Positions 9,401 through 18,079 are shown, counted from the first letter of the stretch. The stretch: DNA of 19,756 bases from Deltaproteobacteria bacterium (GCA_027295555.1 JAPUKT010000473.1:1-19756); one strand, 5' to 3'. Notes: generated by a model from the sequence alone, not told the origin. Made by a program: numbers and translations.

Positions 9401-11773
9401 CTGGCGTTTGACGTCTTGTTCGCGGAGGGTCAGCGGCGCTATCTCGAGACACTTTCGCCTTACGCACGGCAGTACATGCCGCAGCTGCCTCGCCCGTCGG
9501 TCGACCAGGTCCTCGGCGTCCCGCCAAGCGTGTCGCTCGAGCAGCGCCTGACCCGCGCGGGCGCCAACTCGACCGTGGCTACGGTGACCGAGGTCTCGCA
9601 CTACCTGCGGCTCATTTGGGCGCGCATTGGCGTGCTTCATTGCGTGGACTGCCACGTTCCGATCGCGGCTCGTCCGGCCTCCGAGCTGATTCGCGACGTC
9701 CGAAAGGCATTCGCGGGCAAGCGTGTGACCATCCTCGCGCCGGTCGTGCGAGGACGAAAGGGGATCCATCGAGAGCTCTTGGACAAGGCGCAACGGGGCG
9801 GATTCGCCGAGGCGCGCATCGACGGTGAGCTCAAGACACTCGAACCGGGTATGAAGGTCGACCGCTACGTCGAGCACGACATCGAGCTGGTGGTGGGGAG
9901 GGCGCCGGTCAAGAGTCCCCAGCTGCGCGAGCTTCTCGACAAGGCGCTGGCCGTCGGGGGCGGCGCCGCATGGGTGCTTGCCGGAAACAAACAGATGCAG
10001 CTGTCCAGCAAGCAAGCGTGCCCGGGCTGTGGGCGCGGGTACCCGGAGCTCGATCCGCGTTTCTTTTCGTTCAACACCCGCCAGGGGCAGTGCCCCGACT
10101 GCGAAGGACGAGGTGAGATCGTCAAGAAGAAATGGCGCGGTCGGCGTCGCAAGAGGGCAGAGGAGCGACGGCTCTGCGATGTGTGCGATCAGACACGCCT
10201 TTCGCCCCTGGCACGTGGGGTGACGGTTGATGGGTTGTCGATCACGACGCTCTTTGATCAAAGCGTGTCAGAGGCGATGCAAACCCTTCAAGCCATGTGC
10301 CTCGAGGGGCGCGACGCGATCATCGCCGATACGCCGCTGCAAGAAGCCCTGAGGCGGCTGACCTTTCTCGAAGAGGTTGGCCTCGGCTATCTCGGGCTTG
10401 GGCGCGCGGCCAACACGCTGAGCGGTGGTGAGATGCAGCGCGTTCGGCTGGCCGCGCAGCTGGGAAGCGGGCTGACTGGCGTGTTGTATGTGTTGGACGA
10501 GCCGACGATCGGGCTTCACGCGCGCGATACCGGACGACTCCTCGGGGCGCTGCGCGGGCTGGTCGACCGAGGGAACTCCGTTCTGGTGGTGGAGCATGAC
10601 GCGGACACGATTCGCGCAGCCGACCACGTGATCGACGTTGGGCCTGGAGGCGGAAAGCACGGCGGGACGCTCGTGTCCCAGGGGTCACTCACAAGCATGC
10701 AGGGTTCGGTAACCGCGGCAGCGCTTGCACGGCCGCCGACGATTCCCGATTCGCGGCGCCCAACCAAAGACGCGTCCTGGCTAGAGCTTTCCGGGGTGAC
10801 TCACCACAACTTGAAGAACGTCGACGTCCGTTTTCCGCTGGAGCGCTTCGTCGCGGTGACAGGCGTGAGCGGATCCGGAAAGAGCTCTCTCATCCGAGAG
10901 GTGCTCCTGCGGGCGACGCGCGATGCGCTCAGCCTCGTCAACGAGGCGCCGACCGGGCCGTTCCGGGGGATCGACGGGTTTCAGCTCCTCAATCGCGCCA
11001 TCGAGGTGGACCAGAGCCCCATCGGACGCACCCCGCGCTCCGTGCCCGCGACGTACATCGGGATTTGGAACCTCGTGCGCAAGCTCCTCGCGGGCACTCC
11101 GGAAGCCCGGGCCCGCGGGTATGGCCCGAGTCGGTTTTCGTTCAACGTCGAAGGGGGCCGATGCCCCGAGTGTAAGGGACGGAGTTCGATTCATGTCGAG
11201 ATGGCCTTCCTTCCCGACGTCGACGTTCCCTGCGAAACCTGTAAAGGCTTTCGGTTCACCCCGGAGACGTTGGAGGTGAGATGGCAAGGGTTGAACGCCG
11301 GCGAGCTTCTCGACCTCGAGGTTGCCGAAGCGGTCGACGTGTTTTCTCCCGTGAGGGCGATTCGCGAGCCGCTGAAGTTGCTGGTGGATTTGGGACTCGG
11401 CTACCTGCATCTCGGACAGGCGTCGAATACGTTGAGCGGTGGCGAAGCACAGCGTATCAAGCTGGTGTCCGAGCTCGCGGCGGGGCTCAACACGGGGCCG
11501 ACGCTCTACGTCATGGACGAGCCGACGACGGGGCTCCACCGCGACGACGTCGACCGGCTGCTCGATGTCTTGCAGCGCTTGGTGGACAGAGGCGATACGG
11601 TGGTCGTCATCGAGCATCATCCCGACGTCATGCTCGCCGCCGACTGGATCGTGGACCTCGGCCCGGAGGGCGGCTCAGGCGGAGGCCGCGTCGTGGCTCA
11701 GGGCACCCCGGAAACGATCGCCAAGCGAAAGCGCAGCCACACCGGCGAGGTTCTGCGGCGAGAACTCCAATGA
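6464..11773 (+). CDS. uvrA: tandem double-length UvrA, excinuclease ABC subunit A
   Basis: UvrA scans DNA for bulky damage and loads UvrB for nucleotide excision repair; it normally acts as a dimer of ~940-residue chains. Here two UvrA units are fused in 1769 residues, joined by a basic linker near 917-942. Walker A motifs lie at 31-39, 620-628, 971-979 and 1467-1475. LSGGE signatures lie at 472-476, 810-814, 1319-1323 and 1657-1661. Zinc CxxC pairs occur in both halves (120/123, 252/255, 277/280, 720/723, 743/746, 1060/1063, 1186/1189, 1210/1213, 1567/1570, 1590/1593). The second ATPase has FDAPTAGLH at 835-843, with Ala837 where the other three sites have Glu. Half 1 also lacks the VRGRKG motif of the UvrB-binding region that half 2 retains (1095-1100). 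Half 2 has replaced most of the insertion domain (about 285-388 in half 1) with a basic stretch. Fused UvrA of this size is known, for example in chlamydiae. Confidence 0.95.
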   Translation: MQPTKLRGARTHNLRSIDLDIDPGTYLAIVGPSGAGKSSLAFHTLYAEGQRRYVESFSAYARQFLERLSRPPVDELDPVPVGIAVDRQAPVRTSRSTVGTMTEIADYTKHLWAHAAELHCPTCETIVHRDAPTRAAQTVMKELAGEKLLVTYPVAVADKEHFLGVRETLLRDGYRRVRVNGKVRDLDEVRPSDVTNGRSSTLHVVADRTVARERDQARLVEAIEMAMRRGTGRASVWSAGGEELGFSEGLHCPSCDRSFRRATPGLFSFNSPIGACETCRGFGRTIEIDLDRVIPDYDLSVEDGAIRAWQGKATTWERKELRKQAKKVGVPLDVPLRDWGPNQITWLFDGDELGYPKGWWGIRSWFRWMESRAYKMHVRVFLSRYRKYETCKDCQGTRLKSEALAWRIDDLSLPDFYALPASKALSFLERQDKRFAGDPGAALLWREAIGRLRALHDVGLGYLSLDRTSRTLSGGETQRVALTSALGATLNGAMFVLDEPTVGLHPRDVERLLGVVQALAKDENIAVVVEHDPEMILGADRVIELGPGAGENGGEIVFDGTPAALRRAKTATGAALRANGSVVRARREPKGWIELGNASGHNLRGVDASFPLRVMTCITGVSGSGKSSLVLETLLPALQRQLGLKSEHAPLDYAKLTGFESLKGVIGVDQAPLGRTSRGNAATYLKIWDVFRKRFAAQPAAKERDYKPGFFSFNVEGGRCEACRGDGAETVEMQFLADVVFSCPECGGMRFTGPVLDVEYMGLNIAQVLQLTAHEASEHYAGDALIKRALAPLLDVGLGYLRLGQPLNTLSGGEAQRLKLAEALLRATPGSVLIFDAPTAGLHANDIQPLLRVLDGLVERGDTVIVVEHNMRVAAHVDYVIDLGPGAGDEGGRVVAHGVPETVAKRKRSQTAPYLARAIDGQHSAKSTRPRKKASSARSQDQKIKIAGAREHNLKNMTVQIPREQLVVLTGPSGSGKSTLAFDVLFAEGQRRYLETLSPYARQYMPQLPRPSVDQVLGVPPSVSLEQRLTRAGANSTVATVTEVSHYLRLIWARIGVLHCVDCHVPIAARPASELIRDVRKAFAGKRVTILAPVVRGRKGIHRELLDKAQRGGFAEARIDGELKTLEPGMKVDRYVEHDIELVVGRAPVKSPQLRELLDKALAVGGGAAWVLAGNKQMQLSSKQACPGCGRGYPELDPRFFSFNTRQGQCPDCEGRGEIVKKKWRGRRRKRAEERRLCDVCDQTRLSPLARGVTVDGLSITTLFDQSVSEAMQTLQAMCLEGRDAIIADTPLQEALRRLTFLEEVGLGYLGLGRAANTLSGGEMQRVRLAAQLGSGLTGVLYVLDEPTIGLHARDTGRLLGALRGLVDRGNSVLVVEHDADTIRAADHVIDVGPGGGKHGGTLVSQGSLTSMQGSVTAAALARPPTIPDSRRPTKDASWLELSGVTHHNLKNVDVRFPLERFVAVTGVSGSGKSSLIREVLLRATRDALSLVNEAPTGPFRGIDGFQLLNRAIEVDQSPIGRTPRSVPATYIGIWNLVRKLLAGTPEARARGYGPSRFSFNVEGGRCPECKGRSSIHVEMAFLPDVDVPCETCKGFRFTPETLEVRWQGLNAGELLDLEVAEAVDVFSPVRAIREPLKLLVDLGLGYLHLGQASNTLSGGEAQRIKLVSELAAGLNTGPTLYVMDEPTTGLHRDDVDRLLDVLQRLVDRGDTVVVIEHHPDVMLAADWIVDLGPEGGSGGGRVVAQGTPETIAKRKRSHTGEVLRRELQ

Positions 11774-12379
11774 GAATCCGTGTCGGCACTTCGGAGCCGA
11801 GGTGCGGCTAGGACCACCCACGCCGCAACACGCCTCCGCAACAGGCGCGCTAGGACCCCAATCCGTTGTGACCCCGTCGCGTGGGGTGGTTCCGACCCTT
11901 GGCCGCCCTCGGCAGTGCGTCCCCAGCTCTTTGAGGTCGGGGCCCGCCCACAGGGGCGCGTTTAGCTTCTGTTGGAGATCGGCGGCAGTGAGGCCGTGTC
12001 GAATCTCCCGGACGACCAAGCCATTCGGTCCGAAGTCGAAGACCGCGAACGGGCAAATAAGCCGGATGATCGCGATCCCGGTTTCGTCCTGTGTTTGGAT
12101 GAGAGAGTCGAGCCCTTCGTAATCCGATGCGCTGAGACCGATCACCGGACAGCTGAGTGACGGAGGCTCGACGACCGTCGTTGCGACTCCGCTTGGCGAC
12201 ACCGATACTACCTCGACGAGCGCGAGCTCTGCCGGCCCTCGTTCCACCTGGCTTCCGATCGAGTCCCTCAGTGCCTGGGGGAGTCCTCCGCCCAGTCGCA
12301 CCCCTTGCTTCGATTCGCATTCCTGCGCGGCGCGCCAGAGCACGCGGGCGACATCAGCTTCGTTGGCGGGCGATGGCAT
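11675..12379 (-). CDS. shortened class I CoA-transferase subunit B-like frame, probable decaying gene
   Basis: The first ~153 codons (12379 to about 11921) resemble subunit B of 3-oxoacid/glutaconate CoA-transferases. VLWRAAQE...VRLGGGLPQAL matches the N-terminal RAA.E....VNLG.GLP. AVFDFGPNGLVVREI, HGLTAADLQQKLNAPL and GPDLKELG match the C-terminal AVFDF....L.L.E..PGVT....Q..T..P.....DLKE. The middle, about 50-60 residues that include the (S/T)ENG loop with the CoA-linked catalytic Glu, is missing, so transferase activity is not expected. After DLKELG, where family members stop, the frame stays open for 81 more codons of low-complexity residues and overlaps the 3' end of uvrA antisense by 99 bp; this tail is probably not native. 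The start overlaps the carA 3' end by 26 bp. No subunit A is present. The frame has no internal stop, so a repurposed small protein remains possible. Confidence 0.5.
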   Translation of the reverse strand: MPSPANEADVARVLWRAAQECESKQGVRLGGGLPQALRDSIGSQVERGPAELALVEVVSVSPSGVATTVVEPPSLSCPVIGLSASDYEGLDSLIQTQDETGIAIIRLICPFAVFDFGPNGLVVREIRHGLTAADLQQKLNAPLWAGPDLKELGTHCRGRPRVGTTPRDGVTTDWGPSAPVAEACCGVGGPSRTSAPKCRHGFSLEFSPQNLAGVAALSLGDRFRGALSHDAASA

Positions 12380-13463
12380 CGGTGAAGCGCCGAAACAGAT
12401 ATCGTGAGTCGTGAGGCCCAGCGGCGGCTTCGGGATGATATTGAACGCTGAACGCGCCCGTTTCGAGGTGCTCGATGCCCTCGCAGGTGTCGTCGTTGAG
12501 GTGCAGGTGGGTCACGCTGCACTTGTCCTTGAGCGAGTCGACGTCAACGCAGAACCCATGATTTTGCGTGGTGATTTCGACGCGCTCGGTCTTGAGGTCC
12601 TTGACCGGCTGATTGAGCCCACGATGTCCGAACTTGAGCTTGTAGGTCTCGCCGCCGAGGGCGAGGCCCATGAGCTGATGTCCCAAGCAGATGCCGAAGA
12701 TCGGGCGCTTGCCGAGGAGATCTCGCACCGTCTCGATCCCTTGGGTCACCGAGGCCGGGTCGCCCGGGCCATTCGAGAGGAAGACGCCGTCCGGGTCGAG
12801 CGCGAGAATCTCGTCCGCCGTGGTGGTCGCTGGAACCACGGTCACCTTGCACCCTTCGTCGACGAGGCAGCGTAGGATGTTGAGCTTCACGCCAAAGTCG
12901 ACGGCAACGACATGCCACGGCGTGGCGTTCTCGCGGGCCTGGGCCCAGACCCCGCTGCCCTCGGTCCACTCGAAGGCTTCCGCAGTAGTGACCTCACCGG
13001 TGAGGTTTTGGCCGGTCATCGGGGGCGCCGCTTTGGCGCGGTCGTGCAGCGTTGCTGGGTCCTCGGCACCGACCGCCGCCATTTGCGCGCCGACGTCGCG
13101 TATGTGGCGGGTCAACGTTCGGGTGCTGACACCGGACAGCCCCACGATGCCTTCCTTCTTCAGGTACCCGTCGAGGGACTCGATGCTGCGCCAGTTGCTC
13201 GTGACTTCGGAGAGCTCGTGGACGATGAAGGCGCGCAGGGCAGGGCGTCGCGCTTCCCCGTCTTCGAAATTGATGCCGGTGTTGCCAATTTGCGGCGCGG
13301 TCATCGTGACGATTTGTCCGCAGTACGAGGGGTCGGTCAGGACCTCTTCGTAGCCTGTCATTCCGGTCGTGAAGACGGCTTCCCCGATGGCGGTGCCGGG
13401 GGCTCCGAACGCGAGGCCGCTGAAGCGGGTTCCATCTGCGAGTACGAGGTATGCTTCTTTCAT
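12354..13463 (-). CDS. carA: carbamoyl-phosphate synthase small (glutaminase) subunit
   Basis: CarA hydrolyses glutamine and channels ammonia to CarB, which makes carbamoyl phosphate for pyrimidines and arginine. The product is 369 residues from the ATG at 13463 (MKEAYLVLADGTRFSGLAFG). An upstream in-frame start at 13589 would add 42 residues that read only as antisense of nothing recognisable and lie wholly inside pyrC, so it is rejected. The N-terminal CPSase small-chain domain has TGMTGYEEVLTDPSY and GVSTRTLTRHIRD. The class I amidotransferase domain has the nucleophile Cys259 in GICLGHQ and the His343/Glu345 pair in QYHPEA, all intact. The start overlaps the pyrC stop as ATGA (13460-13463), which implies translational coupling. 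carB, the usual next gene, is absent; a CoA-transferase-like frame follows instead. Confidence 0.96.
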   Translation of the reverse strand: MKEAYLVLADGTRFSGLAFGAPGTAIGEAVFTTGMTGYEEVLTDPSYCGQIVTMTAPQIGNTGINFEDGEARRPALRAFIVHELSEVTSNWRSIESLDGYLKKEGIVGLSGVSTRTLTRHIRDVGAQMAAVGAEDPATLHDRAKAAPPMTGQNLTGEVTTAEAFEWTEGSGVWAQARENATPWHVVAVDFGVKLNILRCLVDEGCKVTVVPATTTADEILALDPDGVFLSNGPGDPASVTQGIETVRDLLGKRPIFGICLGHQLMGLALGGETYKLKFGHRGLNQPVKDLKTERVEITTQNHGFCVDVDSLKDKCSVTHLHLNDDTCEGIEHLETGAFSVQYHPEAAAGPHDSRYLFRRFTDAIARQRS

Positions 13464-14782
13464 GATCGTTCGAGCTCGTAGGCGACCGCCCCGCCGACGA
13501 TCGTCATCGTGGGACGACCTGTCAGCTCGAGGCCAAGCAATGGCGTGTTGTGCGACTTGGAGCGTAGCGCCTCCTCGTTGAGAATCCATCGCAGGTTCGG
13601 ATCGACGACGGTGACATCGGCGCGGTTCCCCTCCCGAAGCGAGCCCCCCTCGAAATCCGGAATGAGACGTCCCGGTGCCGTGGAAAGCGCCTCGACGAAT
13701 CGAAGGGGTTTGATGACGTCGTCCCGCACCATCCGCAGGAGCGAAGCGATCGCCGTCTCCAGCCCGTTGATGCCGACCGCCGCAGCCTCGAACTCACAGT
13801 CCTTTTCGAGGTCGCTCTGAGGCGCATGGTCGGTGGCAATGCAGTCGATCGTGCCATCAGCCAGCGCTTCGAGGAGCGCTTCCCGATCTTCCTCCTCGCG
13901 AAGCGGCGGGTTGACCTTACAGTAGGTATCGTAGCTGAGCAGCGTCTCGTCGGTGAAGAGCAAGTGGTGTGGGGTGACCTCCGCGGATACGCGCAGGCCC
14001 CGTGACTTGGCCTCCCGAATCAATCGCACGGCGCCGAGGCTCGAGATGTGCGCGACGTGATAGCGAGCTCCGGTGAGCTCCGATAGGATCAGGTCCCTGG
14101 CCACGATGATGTCTTCTGCGGCTCGAGGCCAACCGCGAAGCCCGAGCTGGGTGGACCGTGCCCCTTCGTGCATGTGCGCGCCCTCGGTCAGGTGGTGGTC
14201 TTCGCAGTGCTGGCTCACGAGCAAATCGAACGTTCGGGCGTACTCCATCGCGTGCCGCATCACGGAGGCATTCATTACGCAGAGCCCATCGTCGCTGACC
14301 CCGATGGCGCCGGCGTCGCGCAAGTCGGCCATTTCGGTGAGCTCAGCGCCTTTTTGTCCCTTGGTGACGGCACCGAAGGGAAGTAGCCGCGTGCCGCCGT
14401 GCGCCTCCGCGCGCGCGAGCATCATCTCGGTGATCGCTCGATTGTCATTGATCGGCAGAGTGTTGGGCATCGGACAAACGGCGGCGAAGCCCCCGGCGGC
14501 CGCAGCGGATAGCCCCGAAGCGATGTCTTCCTTGTACTCTTGACCGGGCTCGCGTAGATGGACGTGCAGGTCGACGAAACCCGGACACACCCACGACCCG
14601 TTGACATTGACGATGCGTACTTTTTCGTTGGCGGAAAACCCGGCGCCGGCGTCGCGTCCCACCGCCTTGATACGCCCTGCTTCGATCACGACATCAGCGG
14701 TATCGTCGAGCCCTGAGGATGGATCAAGAACGCGCCCGCCCTTGAGGATCAGAGGGACTAGAGGGATCAGAGGGATCGGCAT
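13460..14782 (-). CDS. pyrC: dihydroorotase, class I
   Basis: Cyclises carbamoyl aspartate to dihydroorotate in pyrimidine synthesis. At 440 residues it is the usual class I length. Zinc ligands are His73 and His75 (DLHVHLRE), Asp164/165 region (GVSDDG), His192 (SQHCED), His245 (AHISS) and Asp318 (ATDHAP). The substrate-binding Arg77 and Asn107 (PMPNT) are present. The residue four after Asp318 is Gln322 (DHAPQ), where the family nearly always has His (DHAPH), which contacts the substrate carboxylate in E. coli and CAD dihydroorotase; activity may be altered. The ATG at 14782 is followed by a repeat-encoded IPLIPLVPLIL before the normal LKGGRVLDP start of the fold. No Shine-Dalgarno sequence is evident. 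It lies 42 bp after the small 80-residue gene and overlaps carA by 4 bp. pyrB is not in the window. Confidence 0.94.
   Translation of the reverse strand: MPIPLIPLVPLILKGGRVLDPSSGLDDTADVVIEAGRIKAVGRDAGAGFSANEKVRIVNVNGSWVCPGFVDLHVHLREPGQEYKEDIASGLSAAAAGGFAAVCPMPNTLPINDNRAITEMMLARAEAHGGTRLLPFGAVTKGQKGAELTEMADLRDAGAIGVSDDGLCVMNASVMRHAMEYARTFDLLVSQHCEDHHLTEGAHMHEGARSTQLGLRGWPRAAEDIIVARDLILSELTGARYHVAHISSLGAVRLIREAKSRGLRVSAEVTPHHLLFTDETLLSYDTYCKVNPPLREEEDREALLEALADGTIDCIATDHAPQSDLEKDCEFEAAAVGINGLETAIASLLRMVRDDVIKPLRFVEALSTAPGRLIPDFEGGSLREGNRADVTVVDPNLRWILNEEALRSKSHNTPLLGLELTGRPTMTIVGGAVAYELERS
14746..14781. repeat. 9-bp tandem repeat at the pyrC start
   Basis: Four 9-bp units on the + strand: GGATCAGAG (14746-14754), GGACTAGAG (14755-14763), GGATCAGAG (14764-14772) and the diverged GGATCGGCA (14773-14781). 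On the coding strand they spell repeated Ile/Val-Pro-Leu directly after the start Met of PyrC. The unit is a multiple of three, so slippage would add or remove residues without breaking the frame. Confidence 0.7.
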
Positions 14783-14824
14783 AGCGGTCCGCGCTTACGT
14801 GACGGACCCAAACCAGTCAACCCG

Positions 14825-15067
14825 TTAGCCAGCCTTGCGATGCAGCTCGTCGTCTTCCGCCGCAGCGACAGTGCCCACCGAGGAAGCTACCTTGAGTTGC
14901 GCTTTCTTTTCCTCCACGCGCCTCTTCATCGTCATGACCTTCCGGTAGACCGACGCGAAGTCTTTGTTGCGTGTCGCCATCGTCGGGGCGCTGCCGCGCA
15001 AGAGGGTTTGCAGGATGAATTCGAGAACCTGAATCTCGCCTTCGGAGAAACTGTTGCTGATGCGCAT
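14825..15067 (-). CDS. small uncharacterised protein, 80 residues
   Basis: The ATG at 15067 opens an 80-residue frame ending in TAA at 14825-14827. The first ~60 residues read as two helices (about 8-26 with VLEFILQTLLRG, and 33-60 with VYRKVMTMKRRVEEKKAQLK), the second strongly basic and coiled-coil-like. The last 20 are an Ala/Glu-rich tail. There is no signal peptide and no membrane segment. I do not recognise the family. It is judged real because its composition is protein-like, it sits 42 bp upstream of pyrC on the same strand, and no better frame covers the stretch. It could be a DNA-binding or scaffold protein, but nothing in the sequence decides this. The 239-bp gap upstream (15068-15306) must hold the promoter for this small gene and probably for pyrC-carA; I could not pick a convincing one. 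Confidence 0.6.
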   Translation of the reverse strand: MRISNSFSEGEIQVLEFILQTLLRGSAPTMATRNKDFASVYRKVMTMKRRVEEKKAQLKVASSVGTVAAAEDDELHRKAG

Positions 15068-15288
15068 GGCCCCGATCTACCACCGGCCTCGGTGCATGAC
15101 AATCAGTGACGAGCAATGTAGGGCCACAACATGTCAATTCTGTCCGCGTTTTTGGGGCCAAATATCGGTGATTCCTAAGGATTTTGAGTTCGACTATAGA
15201 CCAATCAGCGATCGCCAGATCGCCCGAGCATAGCGATGGATGGTTGACAAACGTGCAGGGGTCTACCTTTGGCGGTCGGTCACGAGCG

Positions 15289-15306
15289 AGTGGTCCGAGA
15301 TGCGGA

Positions 15307-15311
<5 letters not shown>
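15289..15311 (-). terminator. hairpin over the pilB stop codon
   Basis: AGTGGTCCG at 15289-15297 and CGGACTACT at 15303-15311 are inverted with one mismatch (a G-U pair on one strand) and a 5-nt loop. The stem includes the pilB stop codon (15307-15309). No U-run follows on the - strand, so it is only a weak terminator candidate. Confidence 0.3.
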
Positions 15312-17010
<1,699 letters not shown>

Positions 17011-17020
17011 GCCTGTTACT

Positions 17021-17076
17021 TCCTCCAGCGAAATACAGCATTAGTATATTTATTCACAAAAATGAGCCAGACTCAA
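17021..17076 (-). promoter_or_regulatory. candidate pilB promoter and ribosome binding site
   Basis: Upstream of pilB the sequence turns AT-rich (17031-17070), unlike the rest of the window. On the - strand, TTGAGT (17071-17076) and TAAATA (17047-17052) are 18 bp apart and could be -35/-10 elements. TATACT at 17043-17048 is a closer -10 match but sits 22 bp from TTGAGT. The ribosome site GGAGGA lies at 17021-17026, 10 nt before the ATG. The ribosome site is convincing; the promoter boxes are tentative. Confidence 0.4.
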
Positions 17077-17182
17077 GTGTAGGCGAACAAACGTCCGTTT
17101 CGTCGCGGTTTGGGTGGTTTCAGCCCCTCTCACAGAGAGCGATCCGCTTGCCGGCGTCGTAGACACAGGGTAGCCAGCCGAA

Positions 17183-18073
17183 GTGGCGAAGCCAAAAAAA
17201 CAAATCACGGCGGCCCCTCGGGACGTTGGAGAGGCCCTGGAACAGCTCGAGCAGCCCAAGATGAACTGGAAGGTCATCGGGCTCTTCGGCGTGGCGCTGG
17301 CGGTCGTCTGGCTCATCGCCGGGATCCTCATGCCGACAATCGGTTACGTCGGGCTGATCGTGGCGGGGGTGCTGACTGCGGTCGCGTCGGGGTTCTTGGT
17401 TTGGGTTTGGAGGCTCACGCGGAAGTCGGCCGACATCGCTGCCATTCTGAAGAGCGCGACCGACAAGGAAGGTCGTGCTGCAGCTCTCGAGCAACTCCGC
17501 GCCAGGCAAGCGCCGGGCGGCAAGGACGCGTTGAACGCAATCGCTCAGGCACAGCTGGTGGCTCAAGAAAGTCCCGCCGAGGCGATCAAGATTCTCGAAG
17601 GCATCAACCTCAAGAAAGCGCCGGCGCTGGTCCACGACGACGTGCGCGCCAACCTCGCAATGTTCTACCTCATGACGGGTCGCGCCCGCGATGCGCGGGA
17701 GCTCGCCGACGACATACGCCTCGACCGACAGCCTCAGGCGAAAGCCAAGGCCATGTACGCAGCGGTCGTCGCCGAAGCCTTTGCGCGAACGGGGAAGGCC
17801 GAAGACGCTCGTAAGCTCCTCGAAACCTACGACCCGAACGACAAGGAATTTGGGCCGGTCGCAGGGATGCTCTGGCGAGCACAGGTCTACACGTACATGG
17901 CGACCAAGAAGCGCGGCCGCGCCAAAGAGGCGATGGAGCAGCTTTTCGAAGTGGATCCAAACATGGTCGCGGCGTTCGTCCAGCGGGGCACGCGTCCCGA
18001 GCTCAGCCGGCTGGCCAAGCAAGTCCTCGCGGGAGCGGGCGCGCTTCCCAAGCCAAAGATGCGCACGCGCTAG
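17183..18073 (+). CDS. membrane-anchored helical-repeat (TPR-like) protein
   Basis: 296 residues from a GTG at 17183, with AGGG at 17167-17170 as a weak ribosome site. A short basic N-terminus (AKPKKQ) leads to two membrane helices (about 31-49 and 54-76) with a tight turn between them. The remaining ~215 residues are soluble and alpha-helical. Segments such as DALNAIAQAQLVAQESPAEAI, VRANLAMFYLMTGRARDARELA and YAAVVAEAFARTGKAEDARKLL have the A-A-G-A spacing of tetratricopeptide-like repeats, with three or more repeats likely. TPR arrays bind other proteins, so an assembly or scaffold role at the inner membrane is plausible, but I cannot name the family. It is divergent from pilB with a 172-bp gap and runs into prmC with only 6 bp between them, so the pair is probably one transcript. 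A pilus link is suggested only by position. Confidence 0.75.
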   Translation: MAKPKKQITAAPRDVGEALEQLEQPKMNWKVIGLFGVALAVVWLIAGILMPTIGYVGLIVAGVLTAVASGFLVWVWRLTRKSADIAAILKSATDKEGRAAALEQLRARQAPGGKDALNAIAQAQLVAQESPAEAIKILEGINLKKAPALVHDDVRANLAMFYLMTGRARDARELADDIRLDRQPQAKAKAMYAAVVAEAFARTGKAEDARKLLETYDPNDKEFGPVAGMLWRAQVYTYMATKKRGRAKEAMEQLFEVDPNMVAAFVQRGTRPELSRLAKQVLAGAGALPKPKMRTR

Positions 18074-18079
18074 CGGCTT

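Noticed and set aside
8492..10261. 589-codon open frame antisense to uvrA
   Set aside because: Same reason: it spans the junction of the two UvrA halves and shows no protein family features.
11783..11800. TCGGC/GCCGA hairpin just after uvrA
   Set aside because: Only 5 bp with an 8-nt loop and no U-tract; too weak to call a terminator.
15132..15137. Perfect TTGACA on the - strand upstream of the small gene
   Set aside because: No acceptable -10 box at 16-18 bp; TACATT follows at only 11 bp. A sigma-54 reading (TGGC...TTGC) also fails, as the GG-GC spacing is one base short.
15246..15251. TTGACA on the + strand in the pilB/small gene gap
   Set aside because: No -10 partner at proper spacing and no + strand gene follows.
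17127..17139. CTCTC-ACA-GAGAG palindrome in the pilB/TPR intergenic region
   Set aside because: 5-bp arms are expected by chance in this length and nothing ties it to an operator.
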